DNA from: Gavia stellata
Lineage: Eukaryota > Chordata > Aves > Gaviiformes > Gaviidae
Assembly: GCF_030936135.1 (NCBI RefSeq)
Contig: NC_082599.1
Span: forward strand, 62,842,551 to 62,906,550
Reading direction: 5' to 3'
DNA: 64,000 nucleotides
The notes below the pieces were generated by a model that searched no databases, was not told the DNA's origin, and was given only the letters and a program-made list of their open reading frames with translations. Of the stretch, positions 1 to 11,274 are shown one piece after another; within the stretch, counting starts at the first letter, position 1; each line of letters starts with the position of its first letter. A program made the translations under genes and the position numbers.

Positions 1-18
1 CATCACTTCATATTTTAG

Positions 19-120
19 TGGACTTCTGAATTACCTTGAGAATGTCGAGGAGTTTTTGATCTGTGTTGCCACAATATCACAGGAATTAGCCATTACATGT
101 TCAAAACTGATGAAAATAAG
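19..120 (+). CDS. possible internal exon of unidentified upstream gene
   Basis: After an acceptor-like TATTTTAG the frame stays open for 33 codons. It looks helical and protein-like (LENVEEFLIC, then ISQELAITCS). If it ended at 120 it would leave two bases (AG), exactly what is needed to join the candidate exon at 881. The weakness is the donor: position 121 begins ACAAAT, with no GT, and the spot sits inside a 20-bp tandem duplication. The frame stops shortly after if read on. This could be a real exon with an altered donor or a chance open frame; I lean only slightly toward real. I do not recognise the family. Confidence 0.28.
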
Positions 121-148
121 ACAAATATGATGGAAATAAGACAAATAC
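109..148. repeat. 20-bp tandem duplication
   Basis: Two adjacent 20-base copies (109-128 and 129-148) differ at only two positions. The duplication covers the place where the candidate exon above would need a splice donor. Confidence 0.7.
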
Positions 149-511
149 TTAAATTTTTTAAGCTCTGAAATAGAACTAGTGTTCATCTGTGTACTGATGT
201 GTGATTTCAACTGCTTGGAGCTCTGAGGGAGGTGGGGAAAAAATAGGAATTATGAAGTATGTGACAAAGCATGGAACTCAACACATGCACATTTCTGGAA
301 TTATAACAATACACAAGCCATCATTTTACAGCATTTTTTGCTATTTGAAATGTAATTTTGAAAGAAACAAGATGAACTAGAAAGTAGTAATTTAATGTGA
401 TTAGTAAACACAGAGAATCTCATGGTCTAGAGGACTTGGCTCTTGGAGGAGTTCATTTAAAAATTCATGGGTAAAATAAACAAGGAGGAAACATTATTTA
501 GTGATTAACAT

Positions 512-737
512 AAAATCATAGAATCATTTAGGTTGGAAAAGACCCTTAAGATCATAGAGTCTAATTGTAAACCTAACACTGCCAAGTCCACCACTAAACC
601 ATGTCCCCAAGCGCCACATCTACACATCTTTTAAAAACCTCCAGGGATGGTGACTCAGCCACCTCCTTGGGCAGCCTGTTCCAGTGTCTGACAACCCTTT
701 CAGTGAAGAAGTTTTTCCTAATATCCAATATAAACTG
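512..737 (-). mobile_element. CR1 LINE 3' fragment
   Basis: It reads as the reverse complement of the CR1 3' end: an ATCATAGAATCA terminal repeat, then TTAGGTTGGAAAAGACC, then the CCTCCAGGGATGGTGACTC block and the TTTTTCCTAATATCCA block. It is 5'-truncated, as is usual for CR1. Confidence 0.93.
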
Positions 738-880
738 TTCAGATAGAAATAGGAAAGCAATCCAGTTTAGTGTACGCAAAGTAGTTTGGTCTAAAAATGT
801 CAGTAGCATGGGTTTAGAGGAAAGTGCAAGACTTTGACAAGGTTTAAGAATTTTAATTTATTCAGCTTATTCGCCCCCAG

Positions 881-928
881 AAAAGATGAAGAAGAAACTG
901 TGAATGGAAAAGATGCTGATATTGGAAG
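881..928 (+). CDS. candidate short exon of upstream gene
   Basis: A 48-base candidate exon follows the pyrimidine-rich acceptor ending CGCCCCCAG. It encodes an acidic stretch (KDEEETVNGKDADIG) and ends with two bases, AG. These pair with the single A opening the next exon at 2385 to give arginine, so phase is kept. The donor GTTTTT is weak. The acidic linker gives no family clue. The support is phase match plus composition, not homology. Confidence 0.42.
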
Positions 929-1412
929 GTTTTTCAGTCTTGCAGTTACATCATAGCAGTGACTGGAAGGTGAAATAAAGCATGCTTACTTTTGAAAGTG
1001 GCTCATGAATTTATAAAAAATTTTAAGGCATCTCCACAGCCTGTTAGAGATATAGTGTGTTTTGTAATTACTTGGATTTTTTTTTTAATTAGATGCCTTT
1101 TTGAAACAATAATTCTAGGGGGGTTTTTTCCCTGTTTTTTTTTTTTCTTTAATATCCTTCCTCTTTCTCCAGCCAGTGCAGCTTTTGGGCATGGACTGCC
1201 TTACTGAAGTTGACTGTGATTCACAGCCCATATATGCCTAAAGCATATAAATATACATGCTAAAGTACACTGTCCTCCTACATTGGAGAAAATACTGCCC
1301 CGCACCACAGCCACGGGGTGGCCTTTGCATTGCAGATGGGACAAGCGCAAGTGGGATGCTTCATTGTGTGGTTGTGATCACATAATAGATTGTAACTAGT
1401 GTGGAGGGCAGG

Positions 1413-1682
1413 AAGAGTGACTAGCGACAAGACAAGAGGAAATGGCCTCAAGTTGTGCCAGGGGAGGTTCAGGCTGGATATTAGGAAAAATGTCTTTACT
1501 GAGAGTGGTGAGAAACTGGAATAAGCTGCCCAGGGAAGTGGTGGAGTCACCATCATGGGAGGTGTTCAAGGAACGTGTGGACGAGGCACTGGGGGACATG
1601 GTTTAGTGGGCAATGGTGGGGTTGGGGTGATGGTTGGACTTGATGATCTTACAGGTCTTTTCCAACCTTAGTGATTCTGTGA
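1413..1682 (+). mobile_element. CR1 LINE 3' fragment
   Basis: Sense-orientation CR1 tail: GACAAGAGGAAATGGCCTC, the GCTGCCCAGGGAAGTGGTGG block, GACATGGTTTAGTGGGCA, and the end TTTTCCAACCTTAGTGATTC. Truncated at its 5' side. Confidence 0.93.
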
Positions 1683-2384
1683 AAAGCTAATTATTTCTTT
1701 TTTTCCCCTAATGCATAATGTTGTTTTTCCAATCTTGTTCACCTGGGCTAGCTGACAAAGAAGAGGCAGTGTTGCTGCATTGTTCCTGGGAGAGTGTTCA
1801 TTAGCAGGGCTACTCTGAGTGCAGAGTGATAAACAAGTTTAACATGACTTACTGCCAGAGTTTAAGAACATGCTTCCAAAACATTAGATAACAGGTTGTG
1901 AAGATGCAGTGAACTGTGTTCACATGATGCCAAGTTAAGCCATTAAGTTGCTGCTTCCGATCTTGTATCTGTTCTGTGAAAGAAGAGACAGGTGTTGCCC
2001 TAGAACGCAAGTACTGAATTTTTGCTATTTTAGGAGTTGATGCCATTGTGCACTTCATAGTCGAAAGGAGTTGTGCACTTCACATGCTGAAAGGAAGGAG
2101 TCTGAGCACCAACACTCAAATCTAGCAAGCTGCTTCTGCATTTTTTATAGACAGCGATCAACAGACGTTAAGAGTACTGTGTATCTTGTTCTGGTAATGA
2201 AAATGGACTTTGCATACTATTGGTCTCCGTGGTTGGAAAATTAAATGTTTGAATAGATGATTTCAGTACACAAGTATGAACTCTGACACCAGAACTGCTA
2301 CTTATAAATGTAACTCTTTTGCCCTAACTTCTTAATGAATATAATTTCCTATTGAATTAAATAACCTTTCTTTTATTTCTCTAG
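1683..2384. other. intron-like sequence of upstream gene
   Basis: AT-rich non-coding sequence between two candidate exons. It ends in a good polypyrimidine tract and acceptor (CTTTTATTTCTCTAG). I see no other feature in it. Confidence 0.5.
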
Positions 2385-2486
2385 AGGGAAATCCATTTGT
2401 CCAAGCAATACCTTAACTTCTGTGCTAGATAAAGAAATGCAGAGCAGACCTCCACCTCCTATTCCTCATTACAAACAAACAGATAA
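2385..2486 (+). CDS. internal exon of unidentified upstream gene
   Basis: The exon has a strong acceptor (TTTTATTTCTCTAG) and a near-consensus donor (AA|GTAAGG). It encodes 33 full codons with a proline-rich stretch ([13 protein letters not shown]) and split codons on both sides. The polyproline could be an SH3 or EVH1-type ligand, but that is only inference. It joins the exon at 3984 in phase (AA plus G gives Lys). No domain is recognisable, and I could not match it to the human neighbours of SLC12A7 that I know (NKD2, TRIP13, BRD9, TERT, SLC6A18/19). Confidence 0.6.
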
Positions 2487-3983
2487 GTAAGGAATTTTTT
2501 TTTAAAACAGTATTCTTCAATTTTGTGCTGAGTTACCCAAGGAGAGTGTTCCTGAGCTTCAACTTTATACTCCCTGTTTCTTTGTTTTCCCATCCCACAC
2601 ACAGCTTTGGAGCTTGCAGCCTGCACTAAGATTTTCTTTCCACGGAAATAAACCTGAAATGAGGTGCTAAGAAAATGTAGGATTGACTATAGGAGTATAA
2701 AAGTAGTAATATAACAAATACTGTGGACTTTTGTTTTGTTTTTAATAAAGATTAGATAGTTGGGAAGAGATAGCTGGTTTGGAGTTTTGAGATTTTTTTT
2801 TTTTACCTTTAACTGTTCTGTGTAAAAGAGTAATGTCTTACTGGCATGAAATTATTTCTTTGGACAGGTAGTAAATGTATTTTTCTTGCGTAGATATAAC
2901 TACACAGTTGGCTAAAGGAGAACTACCATTTTTCTCAGATAGTGAAAGCTACTGATGATGGGCTGTATAAGGCTTCTTGGTGAATAGTCTAATAGAACAG
3001 TCTTTATTTTGTATGACCTGCCAGCTTCAGGTACCTGTAGTCATCTCATAGCTACGAATTTTTTTAATGGATGGCTTATTCTTTGCTCAGGTTTACCTTT
3101 CAGAACTTTTTTCCCCTGAGTTGTTTCCAGATTAGCATTTGACATCATGTTCTGGGAAGTACCGTTTGCAGAAAGGGACAGTTTCGTGTTGCAGTAGCTA
3201 TTGGGTACTTAAGGTGCTGCTGGAAAACAAAGTACACTGTTCTGAGAAAATTGTTTCAGAACTAAGCATCTAGAGCAAAACCCATGTCCAAAATGACTGC
3301 TTACAGTGTAACTCAATGTGAATTTTAAAAAGGTTGTTTCTCTTTATTTCCACTTACGTCTGTGGGATTCCTGTCTTCAGTGACCCCAATGAAAGGGGGT
3401 TATGTGGCAAAATTAAAAACAAATGGCCAAAGCCCTTTATTTAATTACTAGAAGTGAAATTTCTTTAGAAGTGCTTAATTCTACAAAATCTTGTGGAAGA
3501 TCTCATGCTATCTTATGGAAAACATCTTCACAGTGTTTGGATTTGGTATTACCATATATTTTTTGTTACTCTCGCTTTTAAAAGTGAGCAGATTTGATCA
3601 TCAGCTCACTTCAACAGTATTTCTTTTGCCCTTTCTTTTAAAAAGGCATGTTGAACATTTAGTCTTCAGTACAGTATCCTTTTTGTAATAGATATTACCA
3701 GTAAATGGTATTTTCTGATGAAACTCCAAAACAAATAGTATCAATTCAGCCACACATTGATGGACATTAATTTAATAAAGTGTATGCTTTTTCCAAAAAT
3801 CAGTTAACAAAGGCTTTCTGGAGCATTAAGGTGCTGTCATTAAAACATAATTCAGAAGCGCATGCCGTTTGCAATGCAATGTGCATGCGTACACTGAGAC
3901 GTTATGGGAGTTTGTGATTTCAGTTTACTTTGTATCTTATTTTTCATGCGGGCGAGTAACATCTAATATTCTTACAATTTCAG
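2487..3983. other. intron of upstream gene
   Basis: About 1.5 kb of AT-rich sequence between matched splice sites (GTAAGG at 2487 and TTACAATTTCAG at 3983). I see no repeat or coding segment that stands out. Confidence 0.5.
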
Positions 3984-4059
3984 GAGTAGTGGAAACAGTG
4001 GTTTATCCAAGCCATTGAAAGAAGAGCCGGTAATTGACTACTTTGATGTCCAGGACTGA
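3984..4059 (+). CDS. alternative terminal exon of upstream gene
   Basis: The acceptor TTACAATTTCAG is good. Reading on in phase gives a Ser/Gly/Lys-rich stretch (SSGNSGLSKPLKEEP), then a short acidic tail (VIDYFDVQD) and TGA at 4057-4059. A weak donor (CCG|GTAATT) at 4030 sits at a codon boundary. Splicing there joins the exon at 7499 without a frame change. The same exon can therefore either end the protein or be internal. Neither C terminus is recognisable to me. Confidence 0.55.
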
Positions 4060-6676
4060 AGTGATTGATGTAGAATTACGATATAGAAGCTTAGAGGGGA
4101 AGATACTAAGTTACTGTGTGAGGCGCTTTTTGGTTATCTGTCAAATGATCAGTTGTTCAGGATATTCATGATTTAACATCTAAAGTTAGAGTGATTGTGA
4201 TACTTTAAAAAGTTATACATTTTTACAGTTTACATAACTGCATAATACCTAACAGTAGTATAGCTTTTTAAACCTGGGTTTGGTGCAATTTTTTTATCTC
4301 ATGTGCTGTCAGAATGATGTAGATTTCCATTGATGCCTTTAAAGCGAGGGAAGTGGTAATCGAATATATTTTTGGGGGTAGTAAGAACAACAATAAATCT
4401 CGAAGATTTATTTTGACATATCTCACACAACTTTAAAATGGACCAGAAATAATCTGTGTTAAAAACACTGATGGGAATATTCTTAAAGTATTTTCGTATT
4501 TTATTAATTCACTTTTGTGTTAATGTGGTAAATTTGGGAATTTGAGTTACTCTTCTGCATGGAAGGAAATATAAAATTTAGTCCAAGTATGAATATATAC
4601 ACTAAATGCCCATTAAGAGCACAGACTTCCTTTGGTATCTGAAGAACCAGGATTTGGGGAAGGTGGGGAATTAAGCCTTATTTTGCTTTATCTCAAATTT
4701 GATATGTGTTTAAAAAAAAAAAAACACAAAACAAAAAAAACACCCCACACCCCAAAAGAAAATTACTAATACTTTATTATTCAGGACCTTGAACAAAATC
4801 AGACTTATATATAATTTTGGTGTTCTATTTGGTTTAATTTGTATTTAGATATGTTATTTTGATGGTCTTCTGGGTTGTTTTTTTTTTGCATGGTTTTATT
4901 GGGGGTTTATAATCTTCTTCTGTGCTGTGCAAGCTTAAGGTGAATGTGTGAAGTTTGGTTTAAGTATATTATGAATTTGGAACCATATTTGTAAAATTTA
5001 TAAGACCATCTGTCTAAACTGTCTGGCAATGGAATATCTTTGTTTTATGGGAAATGCCGTAAACAAAATGGGATGATGATTTAAAGAGTGAAAGACACCA
5101 AAGTGGTCTCATAGATGGTGAATTGTTTCCAGATGATGAGTTAAGGCAGGTGAGTAGCTCTCTGGGAGAGGAGATTGTAGGTCTGATCAGAAGAGGTGGC
5201 ACAGCTCTGAATTTGAGTAATACCTGTTCACTTGAGAAGTTTTTTTTTTAATTAATAACTTCGGTAACTCTGACACTGCTGCGCTCTGTTTCTTGTTCCT
5301 TGTGGCTGGCTACGTGTAGCGCTAGAGGTGAGCCCCCTGTACAGCATCAGAGGCTGCTGCTTAAAGGGGCTTAGCATAACGAAGAAACAGATCTAGTAGA
5401 AGGCTTGTCATTGGTTGTCGATTTATTTTTTCAGCCAGCTCACTACGGTGTAGCGTGAGATTCATTGCCAAGAAAATGGAAGGCAGTTATCCATGCTTAG
5501 ATTCACTTACAGTTATCACACAACCTTGAGCCTTAACTGCGAAGCATTCTGTGGCTCCGTTTCATCTTGAACAGCTTGTGAAACATGAAAGAACGAGCAG
5601 CAAACTCACAGACCATATCTGTCCCCCAAAATGTTTTGAAAATTAAAATGCATGCTGTTATTGCCTATTTTTGTAGGAGCTTCTTATTTCACATCAAAAA
5701 ATAGTCTCACATGTTTATAAACATTTGAAATGCATATGCTTCAGGTAAAACAGTTACCAGAAGGATTTTCAACCCTCAAGACTGTTCAGGCTTTTTAATT
5801 TGCATGTAGTGGTTTAAATTGGTTTTGCCTTTTTTGTCTAATATTTTGTGAACAGAAATTAAAAATAAATTAGCATAGCTTATCTTGCCCTTAATTTCTT
5901 AAGCAAATTAATGTCTGATTCTACAAGGTGTACTGCTTTGCTAAGTTCAGCTGAAGAAATAAGTTGCTTGGCATCTTTCCAGGAATGTATTTCTTCAATC
6001 CCTTCATTGTGAGGAGTGCATCTGTTCCAGTGCTTGCAGACAAGTGCCAGCTCAATGTGGCCAGACAAAGGCTAATTCTGGTTTTGAAACTCAGAGCTAC
6101 ATTAATATCGCACCATTTCAAGCTAGGAACACCTATTAGGGAGAGTGTACGTAGTTATACTGCAAAGGTAGGTTCTGGACAGGAGCTGGCACGCACATCC
6201 CATGAGCTGAAAGTATAAAGTTAGATCCACGTACACTGGAGCACACGCAGTTGGTATACCAGAGGTAGACCTAACATTACAGAAAACCAAAGTGATTTAG
6301 TTGATAATAAATAGAATAAAGCTGAAGGCTATTAACTTTTCATACAGTTTCACATGAATATAGCCAAAACTTCACATTTGCACCTCTGATTCGAAATTCA
6401 AAACTTAGAAGGTTTTAATAGCATTATATTTAGCTCTGCTTTTTGGGATTTTTATCGGATTATGGCTTTAACATAAAAATGTGAACCTTGGTGAGGTGCA
6501 CTTCAGCAGTCAGCTATTCTGCCACTGCTTTTAATAAGAAAACCCGGGTAATCTTCAGCTTCTCAAGATGAGACTAATAATTATTACTGAATCTGCTCAT
6601 ACTGAGAAGTCATAATTCTCATCACTAAACCTCTTAACTGCATGAATGTCAAAACACTTTTATAGATCTGTACGTT
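4060..6676. other. alternative 3' UTR or last intron of upstream gene
   Basis: AT-rich sequence with a candidate polyadenylation signal AATAAA at 4392-4397 that would serve the 4059 stop. An A-rich to C-rich simple tract lies at 4711-4760. I see no coding exon or transposon in the rest. Confidence 0.4.
4711..4760. repeat. A-rich/C-rich simple tract
   Basis: A run of A is followed by an imperfect AC-rich stretch ending in CACCCCACACCCC. This is low-complexity sequence. Confidence 0.7.
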
Positions 6677-7088
6677 ACAGAATCACTAAGGTTGGAAAAG
6701 ACCTGTAAGATCATCAAGTCCAACCATCAACTAACACCACCATTGCCCACTAAACCATGTCCCACAATGCCACGTCCACACGTTCCTTGAACATCTCCAG
6801 TGATGGTGACTCCATTACCTCCCTGGGCAGCTTATTCCCATGTCTCACCACTCTCTCAGTAAAGACATTTTTCCCAATATCCAGCCTGAACCTCCCCGGC
6901 TGCAACGTGAGGCCATTTCCTCTCATCCCATCACTTGTCACTTGGGAGAAGAGACCAACACCCACCTCACCACAAACCCCCTTTCAGGTAATTTTAGAGA
7001 GCGATGAGGTCTCCCCTCAGCCTCCTCCAGACTGAACAACCCCAGCTCCCTCAGCCGCTCCTCATCAGACTTGTGCTCCAGACCCCTT
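6677..7088 (-). mobile_element. CR1 LINE 3' fragment
   Basis: Antisense CR1: ACAGAATCACTAAGGTTGG at the left, the GTTCCTTGAACATCTCCAG block, and at the right CTCCTCATCAGACTTGTGC, part of the end of the CR1 reverse-transcriptase reading frame. Short open frames across it are remnants of that frame. Confidence 0.94.
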
Positions 7089-7498
7089 ACACATCTCTAA
7101 ATCATGGCTGTTGGAGCGTATCTGTAGTTATGAAGCGAGTCACAGGTACAGAAGCATTTATTTTGAAATGCATTTTAATAACTTGGTTAAAAACATGGTA
7201 CCATAGATTTACCTGGGAAAGTAGTCTCAAAAAGAAAGTATTGATGTCTTTCTTCCCAGAACACGGTTACATAACCTTAAGAAGGATCTCTGCAAAGTTT
7301 AACAGTGGTGCTCTCCTCTCTGTTTTGGTTTGCCTTTGCTGCAACGTATCTGTGACTTCCATAAGGAATAGTACTAAAGGCTGTCATTTTGATATCTGTC
7401 ATAAGTCCTCTTCATATTGCACGTGTGCCTCATGGAAATATTTTTTCAAATAGCTATTTTGTAAATCTGAGCTGGCCTTTACACCTCTTATCTAATAG

Positions 7499-7615
7499 GA
7501 AAATGAGCGGATAAAAGAAATCTTTGCATCAGTGAAGTCAGTGGCAAAAATCCTATCGACATCACTGGAATCAAGACTTAAGCTTCGATATGCTGGTCAT
7601 TTTCCACAGCCCTAA
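7499..7615 (+). CDS. last exon of unidentified upstream gene
   Basis: After the acceptor ATCTAATAG, 38 codons run to TAA at 7613-7615. They encode a charged helical segment (ENERIKEIFASVKSVAKI) and a basic end. The exon begins at a codon boundary, matching the possible donor at 4030. It is followed by a compact 3' UTR with good polyadenylation signals, typical of a true last exon. I cannot name the protein. A helical C terminus of this kind is compatible with a coiled-coil protein, but that is inference. Confidence 0.6.
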   Translation, partial: ENERIKEIFASVKSVAKILSTSLESRLKLRYAGHFPQP

Positions 7616-8140
7616 GAATAATATAGTTCCTTGTAAATTTATTTGAAAAAAGTACTCTGCAATAAGCATCTTTTGAAATAAATTATGTGATGTCAGTTGG
7701 AATTCATGCAACTTCATGAAGTGCTTTTAAAATCATGTATAAAATAGGCAGATCCTTTGGCATTTGGGCTGTGCTATTACCTGTCTATATTGTTTAACAT
7801 GTTTAAAGTGCTCTGAATATTCAGTGCTTGGGTTTAACCTAAAATTGTGTAAGATGTGTAAGTAGAGTTCAGTACCACTGTTTCTGTGGCGGTTTTGTAC
7901 AGTATCTGCCGCATAATGAAATGAGCAAAGTAAAATTGTTCTAAAACTCTTATTCTTAAGTTATTTGTTGAAAGTTTTATATTTGACTTGATTTTTTCAA
8001 GTTACTGGTATAAAATTGCTTTCTTTATAAACCTGAAATAAATCTAAGTTGAAAGTTCAGTGCTTTGGAATTGGTTGCAAGCTTTGTCTTGGTATTCCAA
8101 AGTTAGAAGACTGAGATATCACAGAGAAACAATAAAGATT
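7616..8140 (+). terminator. 3' UTR and polyadenylation region of upstream gene
   Basis: AATAAA occurs at 7677-7682, 8037-8042 and 8131-8136. The second is followed by GT-rich sequence (GGAATTGGTTGC, then GTCTTGGT), the best cleavage context of the three. Confidence 0.55.
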
Positions 8141-9554
8141 TAAATACAGGTCTGGGGAGTCCCTTTCCTCAAATTTTGAAATATGAGGCGCGATTTCCTG
8201 GATTTGAAATTATTTTAAATGAATGCTGTAAGGAGAAAGAAGCATGTAAAGAGGGACTCCCCAGGAAACAGAGAGTAAGGATTATCTGCTACCTTCTTGG
8301 GATTCCGAAGTCCAGGAGGGATGATTATCTGAATAGAAATGTACATTTTGGTTACCTGAAAAATCCTTTACTATGTCAGGCTAAATGCTACTTGGCAATA
8401 AAAGGTATGATTTTAACTCATTGTCCCTTCCTTGCTGTTTGCCCACTGTTTAGTTGTAATGGTGACTGTAAAGAAGAGTGGCATGGGGCAGGGGCAGCGG
8501 GGCGGTGGGGAGGGAAGTGAGGACTAATGTCAGTTAAAGTCCCTGTGGGCATTAGATTTAACAAATACAGGATGACAGATGTTGGGGAGGGTGGGTGTGT
8601 GTGTGAAAACTTTGCCAACACAGTTCAGCAGAGGGCAGGGAGACTCAAAAAGCAAACAGTCTGAAAATCAGAAGTTTGAAATTATTTGAACTGCTTCCTC
8701 CTGAAAACTTTTATAATACCAAGTAATGCATCTCCAGTGGCAACAGCCACACAAATGAAGAACAGTAGCAAAAAATTACAGTGGCCTGACCTGATGCTTC
8801 AGATGGAGTGCAAGATGGCTCAAGGACATTCAAGAAATGATCCGAGATTGAAGAGTTCTTGAAAGACAGCTGAAAACCTTTTGTCTCACTACCTCAACTG
8901 CCAGTAAGTTTGGACTTTTCAGGATATTTTGCAGGATGAAGATGGCATGTTGCAGGTATATAAGCACTGCAAAACAGATCTTAATTGGAAATCTCTGCCT
9001 GAAAACAATACTTGCACTTCAGTTCAGGATTGTCGTTGACTAGAAGGTGACCAAACGTCATCATTATCAGTGCGCACAAATGGCAGCAGAAGAGACAAAT
9101 CAATTTTGCTTTCTGTTCATTTATCTTGTCCATGTTTGGAAATAGTCATTCAAGTCATGACATGGTCACAACAGTCCCTTACTAGGTTAAAAATATAAAA
9201 ATGCTTAGATAGAGACTACTGTTCAAATAACGCTGGGGTTTGAGTATTTGGGACTTTGTAGATACTGAATTCCCAGCAGGAGCCTCACTACTTAACAAAT
9301 GTTGTTCTCGTCCCTTACTAAGATGCTGGATTCGTAAGATGGTTGATGTGCACATTTTTATGTCTATACACTTGTTGCTTAACCATGAACCAGAATGCCG
9401 GAGACATTAGAAAGGGTACCTCTAGAAAGGCTGTGTTTTGGATGCCCCTGAGCTATAGACCAGGTTTCTTAGTCTTTGTCATCTCAGGATTTTTGGAGAA
9501 AGTAGTGCATCTTCTTGAGCAGAGGGAAGGAGACCACGTTGCTGCTATCCTGGG
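8141..9554. other. intergenic, no feature recognised
   Basis: Mixed-composition sequence. The longest open frame (8176-8520, 114 codons) has no recognisable domain and no convincing splice context. A short GT run lies near 8597-8604. Confidence 0.5.
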
Positions 9555-9811
9555 AGAATCACAGAATCACTACGGTTGGAAATGACCTGTAAGATCAAGT
9601 CCAACCATCGACCAACCCCACCATGCCCACTAAACCATGTCCTGCAGTGCCACGTCCACACATTCCTTGAACACCTCCAGGGATGGTGACTTCACCACTT
9701 CCCTGGGCAGCTTATTCCACTATTTCACCACTCTCCCAGTAAAGAAATTTTTCCTAATACCCAGCCTAAACCTCCCCGGCGCAACTTGAGACCATTTCCT
9801 CTTGTCCTGTC
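9555..9811 (-). mobile_element. CR1 LINE 3' fragment
   Basis: Antisense CR1: AATCACAGAATCACTACGG, the TGAACACCTCCAGGGATGG block, and an end at the TTTCCTCTTGTCCTGTC block, where the similarity stops. Confidence 0.93.
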
Positions 9812-11274
9812 AAGCCAGGTCCCAGAAGAATCCTGGGAATCCTTTGGTGTTAGCAGGACCCCGGTGCAGGCAGCAACATGGATCCTTTCAACTTCCAGCC
9901 AAAGGATAGGTGAGCGTGGCTTTATGTTCAGTGGGTGATATCTGCAGCTTAATGTGCTTTGCTCCCTTCTAGCGTGGGGCTGTGGTATGGGTGTCTAGAC
10001 CTATGTCTTGTTCTGCCACCCCATGAGTTACTGTTTCCACCACCGTGTATTTTTTTTGAAGTCAGGGTGTCCAATTTTACACTTCAATGGTGTTTCAGGC
10101 AATCCTCTGTAAATTGGTTTAGGCTTCATCACTGTATGACCTACGGTTGCCTGCTCTGGAGCTCTTCTCAGTGAGAGGAAGGAGAGGCAAAACGTGTCTG
10201 TCTGTGCAGAGATCAGCTTTGCTTGCCCCTCAACTTTATTTTCTGTGTAATCATGTCCAGGAACTGCCACCTAGTAAATGATTCAGCTTTCTGCTGGATC
10301 TAATGTGTGCTTATTCCAATGTCCAGTCTTCTTGCTACATCCACATTCATTCCCTTCAAGTGTAGGAAATTTATTCTAGTCAGAGAACTGGAGAGTTTCA
10401 TTTGTAAGGAACTGTAAAAAAGCTAAACTAAAAATCATGATCATCGCAAAGAAAAACTTCGCTTAATAGAACACTTTTTATATAGCAGGTAGGAACCAAA
10501 GGGCTGTCTCTTCCAAAGTTGTGTAGCTTACATGTTTTACTAGGGAGCATTTTTTATAAATCTAAGTTCTAGGAAATAAAAGGCTGCGGTGAAAACTGAG
10601 GAGTGGGATGTGTTGGATGGTTGCCTATCAAACACCACAGTCAGGAAGGTACATTCTGTCCATTCAAGGCACCTAGAGAGCTTATCTTTTTTTAAAAAAG
10701 CAAATTAAGGAATTTCAGAATTTTCTACTTACCCAGTAAGTTAGAGACCTCTTAATAGATACTAATAAATGCTGTTTCAGGAAGCATTAATTAAAATCTT
10801 CAGTCAGTGCAGTAACTCCTGGGGTAAGTACTGATTTAGGTTGGTGTTTAAATTCAGGATGTTGGCATCAAATAAATAGGTGCCAAAGTTTCTAATTAAG
10901 CATGTGTCCGTGTGACTGCTGAGGAAGGACAGTTCAGCAGTTTCAATCAAAGGCTTATGCAATTCTAATTATATTCTATTGAAGTAGGCAGTGATTAAAC
11001 GGGTTTTGGATTGATGTCACTGAGGTATCAATGAAATAACTCATTAATGGATTTTTATTTAAGGTGTACTTCTGGTAACTTTATTAGGCATTTAAGGAGT
11101 GCTGCATCTTACCTGTTAGCTGACATCTAAGTACTTATTAAGTAATGCAAGTAATGTATTTACTAGGAAGTAGCCCATAAAGCCCCGTATGAAATCAGTG
11201 ACATTTTTATCCCCTGGTTCTCCCATTTTTTCTAGTCCTGACTCTGAGAAATTTAGACTTCAGCCTAAATGTAC
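9812..11274. other. intergenic, no feature recognised
   Basis: I found no exon, RNA gene or familiar repeat. It becomes AT-rich toward the right. Confidence 0.5.

Noticed and set aside
7004..7453. 149-codon + strand frame
   Set aside because: Its first part is antisense CR1 and the rest is unrelated AT-rich sequence; a chance chimera.
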